This document shows positions 58,801 through 64,000 of a stretch of DNA of 64,000 nucleotides, in pieces. This stretch comes from Sclerodactyla briareus (Eukaryota; Echinodermata; Holothuroidea; Dendrochirotida; Sclerodactylidae): contig JAODTK010005320.1 in NCBI GenBank assembly GCA_026419785.1, forward strand, positions 163,501-227,500, in the 5' to 3' direction. Position 1 is the first letter of the stretch, and every line of letters starts with the position of its first letter. The notes under the pieces were generated by a model that was given only the letters and a program-made list of their open reading frames with translations, was not told the DNA's origin and made no database searches. The position numbers and the translations under genes were made by a program.

Positions 58801-60589
58801 TGACGACGTATCTTGAAGGAGACAATAAGAAAAAAGTCGTCCGAAGCCGCACGCAATCTGGCAATCGTTGAAGTGAATAAGCATTTCACCTTAGCTCCAA
58901 GCTATAAAATAAGTTTTTTTTCGCATTGAGTAAATCAATCGGTTTCTAGGGCCTAGTCTCCCACGGCGTTTCCGGGGTCTCGCTCCCTTTCTCCGCGCCG
59001 TAGCGCATACACACTCAAACATACAAATAAAAGAGGCGTTAAATAACAATGTTTTTTTTTTTGGGGGGGGGTATTGATTAAATCAACGATGGTCAGTCGT
59101 CACAGGCATGAGAGGCTCAGTCGGAAAATGAATGGGAATGCAAAGTCGAAGATTCAAACTGGACGGATTTGATTACAACGAAGGGATATCACCAACAACT
59201 CTATGAGTCTGTTTTTCAAATGAAGCTTAATAATCAATATAATATTAATATTAAACATATAGTAAATATTATATGATTGAATTATTTCTGAGATCTTGCA
59301 AAATTAAGTTTTCCCTTTGCCATCAAATTCTGTCAAATAATTTCTACCCTTTTAACTTATTGTTATACAAAAAAAACCTGCAAAACTAATTTTCTCGCCA
59401 AATTCCACAATTTCGATATAGTTTTTCCTTAATCTAATTTTTTTTTTATTCTGGAGTAAAATTTGAATGTGTCCATTCATTCCAAATTCGAGACAGGCTA
59501 GCTATTTGTGTATATAAGTCTGACGAACACACGAACACACAGCACAAGCTGAGTCCAAAAGTACTTCTATCGAGTCTACATCTCACTAGATACTTCCCTC
59601 CCACCATAGGTTGCTAGGTCAACAGCAGCAGTGAATATTGATGGAATTGTAACTGGCTGAATAATTCATCCAGCCCTCTGGACCGACCAGATAGTTCTCA
59701 GTTTCGTGACAGACCGGTCGTTCTTTTCGTTTATTCGGAGACATCATTAGCACCGCAGTTGTAATGACATAACTCCCTACAATATATTAGTTAAACAGGG
59801 GGGTAAACGTAGAATGAGTTTTAAGACTCACTTGATGAAGGCTGTGAAATGTTGTTTCGTACTGTTAGCGTGGCATTGAAAACCATTTGTTTGCTTCAGC
59901 GACGACGACACGCATTTCTCCTGCCAATATGTCAACAAATTATACATTAGGATTTAGGATTTGAATCGCCTGGCTTTCGCAACGCCATTTTGCCACAGGG
60001 TTATTGAACATCCTTCAGTCATACTCACGAAGAGATGAGGCAAGTGTGTATATACAAAAAGGGTGCAGGGGCTCTAGGAAAAATACATTGTCATCTGATT
60101 AGGTACGTTCCAAATACATAACCCTAACAAGAAGAATATACTATGGCTGGGGCTTCATTGTATAGCATATTCACTAGGGGATAAATACGAGTGTCTTTTG
60201 TTGCATTCATATAAATACCTCTATTGGTTTCCTGCATTATGATTGGCTAAAAAGTTCATTCAAGACCATTTTTGAATCGCCATTCGAAATCTCTCGAGGG
60301 TAGAGTGTTTTTGTATATTTTTTGTGCCTGGTGAGAATCCTATGATTATCTGGAATCTGATGTACCATGTACCAACCTGTACACAAAGGGAACTTGAAAA
60401 GCCTTCATGTTGGCCTTCATTTTGCTTGTGATACCTATTAACAGTGTTTGTTGAGTGTAATACGCAGCGCAGTTATATTTGTTCACTATTATAGGCTGTG
60501 AGGTATCATTGGAATGATGTTGTCACCATAGCAACTATCCAAAGCAAAGTGTAATATAATTTTTTTTCTTCCTGCGCTGGCTGGTTACT

Positions 60590-61190
60590 ATAGTTATATG
60601 GCTGCAAACCAGCTAAACAGGGAACAGTTCTAGCACCACTCCAATCCGCTCTATACAGGCACGATGCCAATTCATCAGAACAAGGGTACTCACTAATCAA
60701 GTTTGCTGACGATACCGCCATGGTTGGCCTAATCAATAACAACAGTCTTCAATAAACCCCCGTGATTGAAACTGCCTTCGACTCAGTGTTGCTAACCCTA
60801 CTCCCCCAAAAGATGATTGATTTTCATTGTAAAGCTAAACCCTCCACCCCATGTTGTTAACGACGGAAGCGTAGTGATCGTGGTTTTCGTTTGTTAATCT
60901 TATACGTATCTTGGCGTAGTGCTGAATGATCATTTGACATGGGAAGATCGTGTTGATATATTATTTGGTTAAAAAGTTGAATTCTAGAGTCCATACTGTA
61001 GTGCCTCCGTGAGATGTCGAATTTTAATGTTCGCTATGAAATTCCGGGAATGTTTAATAACTGTACAAGTAGCGGGTTTATCGATATGTTTGATAAGCAG
61101 GGGTGTCGACAAAAACGAAAAAGACTAACAGCATCATTAAGAAAGAGGAGAGAGTTACTTGCTCGCTTGCTTAGTCACTCACTTCCCCAC
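60590..61190 (+). pseudogene. LINE reverse transcriptase fragment in the GPCR intron
   Basis: The + strand reads GTVLAPLQSALYRHDANSSE and then IKFADDTAMVGLINNNS (60625-60745), the RT palm with FADD. After a frameshift and a short gap, a region resembling LGVVLNDHLTWEDRVDI (60914-60960) and NFNVRYEIPGMFNNCTSSGF (61020-61080), then QKRKRLTASLRK (61110-61150), belongs to the thumb and C-terminal part. It is 5'-truncated and disrupted, and is a different family from those at 34.7, 45.5 and 52.5 kb. Confidence 0.75.
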
Positions 61191-61225
61191 TCACTCACTC
61201 ACTCCCTCACTCATCACTCACTCAC
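61170..61225. repeat. (TCAC)n repeat
   Basis: Short imperfect tandem of CACTCACTCACT units directly after the LINE RT remnant. It may be the tail repeat of that LINE. Confidence 0.8.
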
Positions 61226-62236
61226 TTTGAATCGATACCAGTCTTGATATAACTTTTTGGTCAATTGATTGCAGAGAACCAATTGAGGTATTCATAAATG
61301 TAATATAATACCTCAACGTCATTTATTCTTTATATGCCCTGGCTATGCGATAAACTACTGGAAGGCCTATATCATTCAATTATGCAAAAACATAGAAAAA
61401 TACATAGTGCACGCGAGATGTTAAACTATGAATTCGAGTCATTTACTTCGATAAATGAGTTCCCAATATTTGACTTAACTTGACTCAAATTTTGGTCATG
61501 TTCAGTCGGGCTGCATGCTCTCAAGTTGTGTCCGTACAACATATGCACCTAAACAGCAATGAAGAGTTATCTCTAAATAGGAATTGAGGAAGACGAATGG
61601 CCGAATCTCGGACAATGATCAAGGTGACAGGGGCTAGTGGTAGTTCCTACTTGGATTGGACTCGTGCGGAAGATCGCTCGCACAAGAAGCAGAGGACAAG
61701 ACTGTCCATGCAACGTTAACCCTGGCTGCAAATACCCTGGCTGCAAATACCCGTCACACTTCTAAATAGACATGGGAGGTCAAGAAAGTGCAATTCTACC
61801 TGGGAGCATAAAACTTCAAAGAATCCTATACATGTTGCAAACGTTGATTAATGGTTCAGTATATGTCGTATTATCATACAATATTATATCTGATATTCAG
61901 AGGCCACATACGTGTGAATATGGCACACAGTAACACTTTGTATCTGCTACGCATCGAGACACATCCCGTTACATTTTATGAGAGAATGACGGGCGAAGAC
62001 TGCAGGTCTATAACGAGGTCAGATAACTTTGGGAGAGAGGAGGAAAAAGGGGGAGCCATGCTATCAATAAAACAAGAGAAAGACAGACCTTTCCTAAGGC
62101 GAAAGGTTCTTGCAATTAGAGAGGAAGAAACAGTGTGGACTGCAGTTAGGTAATACAATACCACCAACACCCAGCAGCATCGATACATTTGGAATCTTGG
62201 TTAGTTCCGGTAACGATATTTTTTCATTTGTTGCAG

Positions 62237-62872
62237 ATCATCGCCGTCACATGGCCACTGCGGTACCGTCAGTGGGTTACCGTGAAGAGATGCAAGATTG
62301 GCCTAGACCTTTATCTGGGTCCTCGGCTTCCTCTTCGGCATCCAGCCGATCATTGGCGAGCTAGAAAACCCGGACGAATGGGTCTGCGGCATCGTCAACT
62401 ACGACAGCGCTTCCGTCACCGTCACCGACTCATAGCGGTGGTCGCGCTTCCTGCGATCGTCTTCGTCCCGCCTGCCCTGTACGTCCATATCTTCATCGTC
62501 GCTCTGAGGTGGTCCAATAACAGCGACGTCGCTCTACGCCGAACGCGGGTCTTCCAAGGCTTCGGAGAAACAGGACGCGGAGAGGAAGTCGACCATCCGA
62601 GCGACGGTCACGACGGTCATGATCCTAGGAGTCTTCGCGGTCTGTGGCTCCCCTCCAGTGCCAAATTCTTCATAGAGGCCTATACGAATGTGACTGAGGA
62701 CCAACTTTTCTTGATCCAGACGATGGCGGAGATGCTAAGCTTCAGTAACTCGGCTATCAACCCTTACCTGTACGCCTCGCGGAATAAGGGGGTTCAGGAG
62801 GGCCTTCGAAAAGGTGATCAGGTTGTACGTACTAAGGTGTGCGTGTATTTTCAAGGACGCGAAAAGGGATGA
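62237..62872 (+). CDS. rhodopsin-family GPCR, exon 2 (frameshifted)
   Basis: Follows TTGTTGCAG and opens with IIAVTWPLRYRQWVTVKRCK, the segment after DRY and intracellular loop 2. One base short of DRYIAV, it needs an indel to join exon 1. TM4 reads FIWVLGFLFG with the conserved Trp and QPIIG (62311-62355, +1 frame). The second extracellular loop keeps its Cys in EWVCGIVNYD. TM5 reads IAVVALPAIVFVPPALYVHI (62433-62495). TM6 is TTVMILGVFAVCGSPP, where the usual CWxP is altered. TM7 has NSAINPYLY (NPxxY), then helix 8 ASRNKGVQEGLRK. The stop is at 62870-62872. Three or more indels split the frame. Confidence 0.75.
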   Translation: MIAVTWPLRYRQWVTVKRCKIGLDLYLGPRLPLRHPADHWRARKPGRMGLRHRQLRQRFRHRHRLIAVVALPAIVFVPPALYVHIFIVALRWSNNSDVALRRTRVFQGFGETGRGEEVDHPSDGHDGHDPRSLRGLWLPSSAKFFIEAYTNVTEDQLFLIQTMAEMLSFSNSAINPYLYASRNKGVQEGLRKGDQVVRTKVCVYFQGREKG

Positions 62873-64000
62873 CTTGGAAATAAGCACCATAGAGACATCG
62901 TACGCGAAACATCGAGCGGTAGGCCATTCATTACTGGCGCCATCCTATTGGTTTAAGGGGTCCGGCATCTAGTCTCCAGTATCACCAGCTACATGTCAAT
63001 TGACGTTGTTGGTGGACTAGAGGATCGACGCGACGCAGATCGACGGCAAAAAAGTAATCACCCAATACGATACACACAAGTAAATCAGCTGCACGATAAT
63101 ACACCGCTCGTACAACCGCTTTTTATCCTGAGACTAATGAGGCTTTTTTTCCTGTAGACTAGCGGCTTGTATATTCTGTTGACCATGCGAACTCGAATAA
63201 GTATGACCGGACTATGCAAGACAATGTGATGTATTCTCCGGCGTGGGATGATACGGTTACACTATACCTGGCGCAACCAAAAAGAGCGATATCCTGGTCT
63301 GCACCCTTACCGGGCCTTGATTAGGTTATACTCCTCCTCTGCCCATGAAATATACCATAGACACTACAATAAAACAGACAGAGGTATAGGCCAGAATCGA
63401 GCTATTTACAAAATGTGTATGTAGTTCCCGTCTCTTTCAGCAATCACAGGGGAATCTAAAAAAAAAAAAAATCATATCCAAATAATATATGATAATACCA
63501 GGGCAAATTATTATTTCCCCCGATCTTTTGAAATGGATAAACTTATCCACTGGAACCTTTTGACTCGTAGTCAAAGTAGTGTACATTCACAGGTGCCTTA
63601 AAAACGCTTTGTGATTCTTTCTTGGGTTATTCATTTGCTATTAACGGACCATGCTATGTCGACTTGGAACCTGTGGAACTGGATTCTACTACATAGCTTA
63701 TCGTTTTTCATTCATTGCAATAACGAGAACACGATAGCTTCATGAAGATCAATGCATGGGAGAGTACGATTTGTGTAGGACAATTAAAGTTGATATCCGT
63801 TTAAATAATACGTCTTCCCCGATTAGGATTCGTGAATTGTTTTGACAAAGGCGAAACGATATTCACCGATCCAAGATACGATGTACTCCACAGAGCAACT
63901 GTTCTACTAGGACAACTAGGTGATAGAATCAGCTGGGCCCTGTACTATATGTAAGTGAGACTTCCCTACTGGACGCATGTTCTGAACTCTTCAAACAGTT
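62873..64000. other. non-coding, downstream of the GPCR
   Basis: No exon recognised beyond the receptor stop. An A run near 63460 is present. No clear AATAAA poly(A) signal could be tied to the gene. Confidence 0.4.

Larger units (their letters stand above)
55008..62236 (+). other. GPCR intron, 7,229 bp
   Basis: It is bounded by GTAACG at the donor and TTTTCATTTGTTGCAG at the acceptor, both good consensus sites. It holds a T run (55714-55778), a TG microsatellite, an AGGTCA-type array, a LINE RT fossil and a TCAC repeat, plus AT-rich sequence. I see no further receptor exon inside it. The ORF pair at 55261-55618 overlaps on both strands and has no recognisable domain. Confidence 0.65.

Overview
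This is eukaryotic, animal-type genomic DNA and is almost entirely non-coding. There are no bacterial gene arrays, operons or long ORFs. The only host-type gene I can support is a rhodopsin-family G-protein-coupled receptor (GPCR) on the + strand. Its first exon is at 54.54-55.01 kb and its second at 62.24-62.87 kb. They are separated by a 7.2-kb intron that falls in the Arg codon of the DRY motif. The mix of CR1/L2-like LINEs, DUF4371/hAT (ZMYM1-like) transposase fossils, TIR elements and minisatellites suits a marine invertebrate. An echinoderm or hemichordate is plausible, but this is inference only.

Layout. 0-13 kb: dispersed repeats, a LINE C-terminal stub, two foldback sequences, a 60-bp tandem array and a clean 627-bp hAT-type non-autonomous transposon (16-bp TIRs, near-8-bp target duplication). 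13-15.5 kb: two tandem arrays, one with a ~150-bp monomer in a ~450-bp higher-order repeat. 16-19.3 kb: a giant imperfect palindrome with a 218-bp TIR element near its centre. 21.6-24.5 kb: two TIR elements. 24.8-30 kb: a nested stack of related TIR elements, one interrupted by a satellite-bearing segment and one carrying a further ~415-bp insertion. 32.5-43.4 kb: two DUF4371/hAT transposase fossils (both minus), a CR1/L2-like LINE fossil (plus), a second, inverted copy of the 23.2-kb TIR element, and several tandem arrays. 44-53 kb: a tRNA-derived sequence, arrays rich in AGGTCA half-sites, two LINE reverse-transcriptase fossils and an AT microsatellite. 54.5-62.9 kb: the GPCR, with arrays and another LINE fossil in its intron.

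Every recognisable coding stretch, host or transposon, is broken mainly by small insertions and deletions rather than stop substitutions. This means either real decay or an assembly built from error-prone long reads, and the sequence alone cannot separate them. The GPCR is therefore listed as CDS exons with frameshifts, not as an intact gene. Symbols are left empty throughout because no gene could be identified to the orthologue level.
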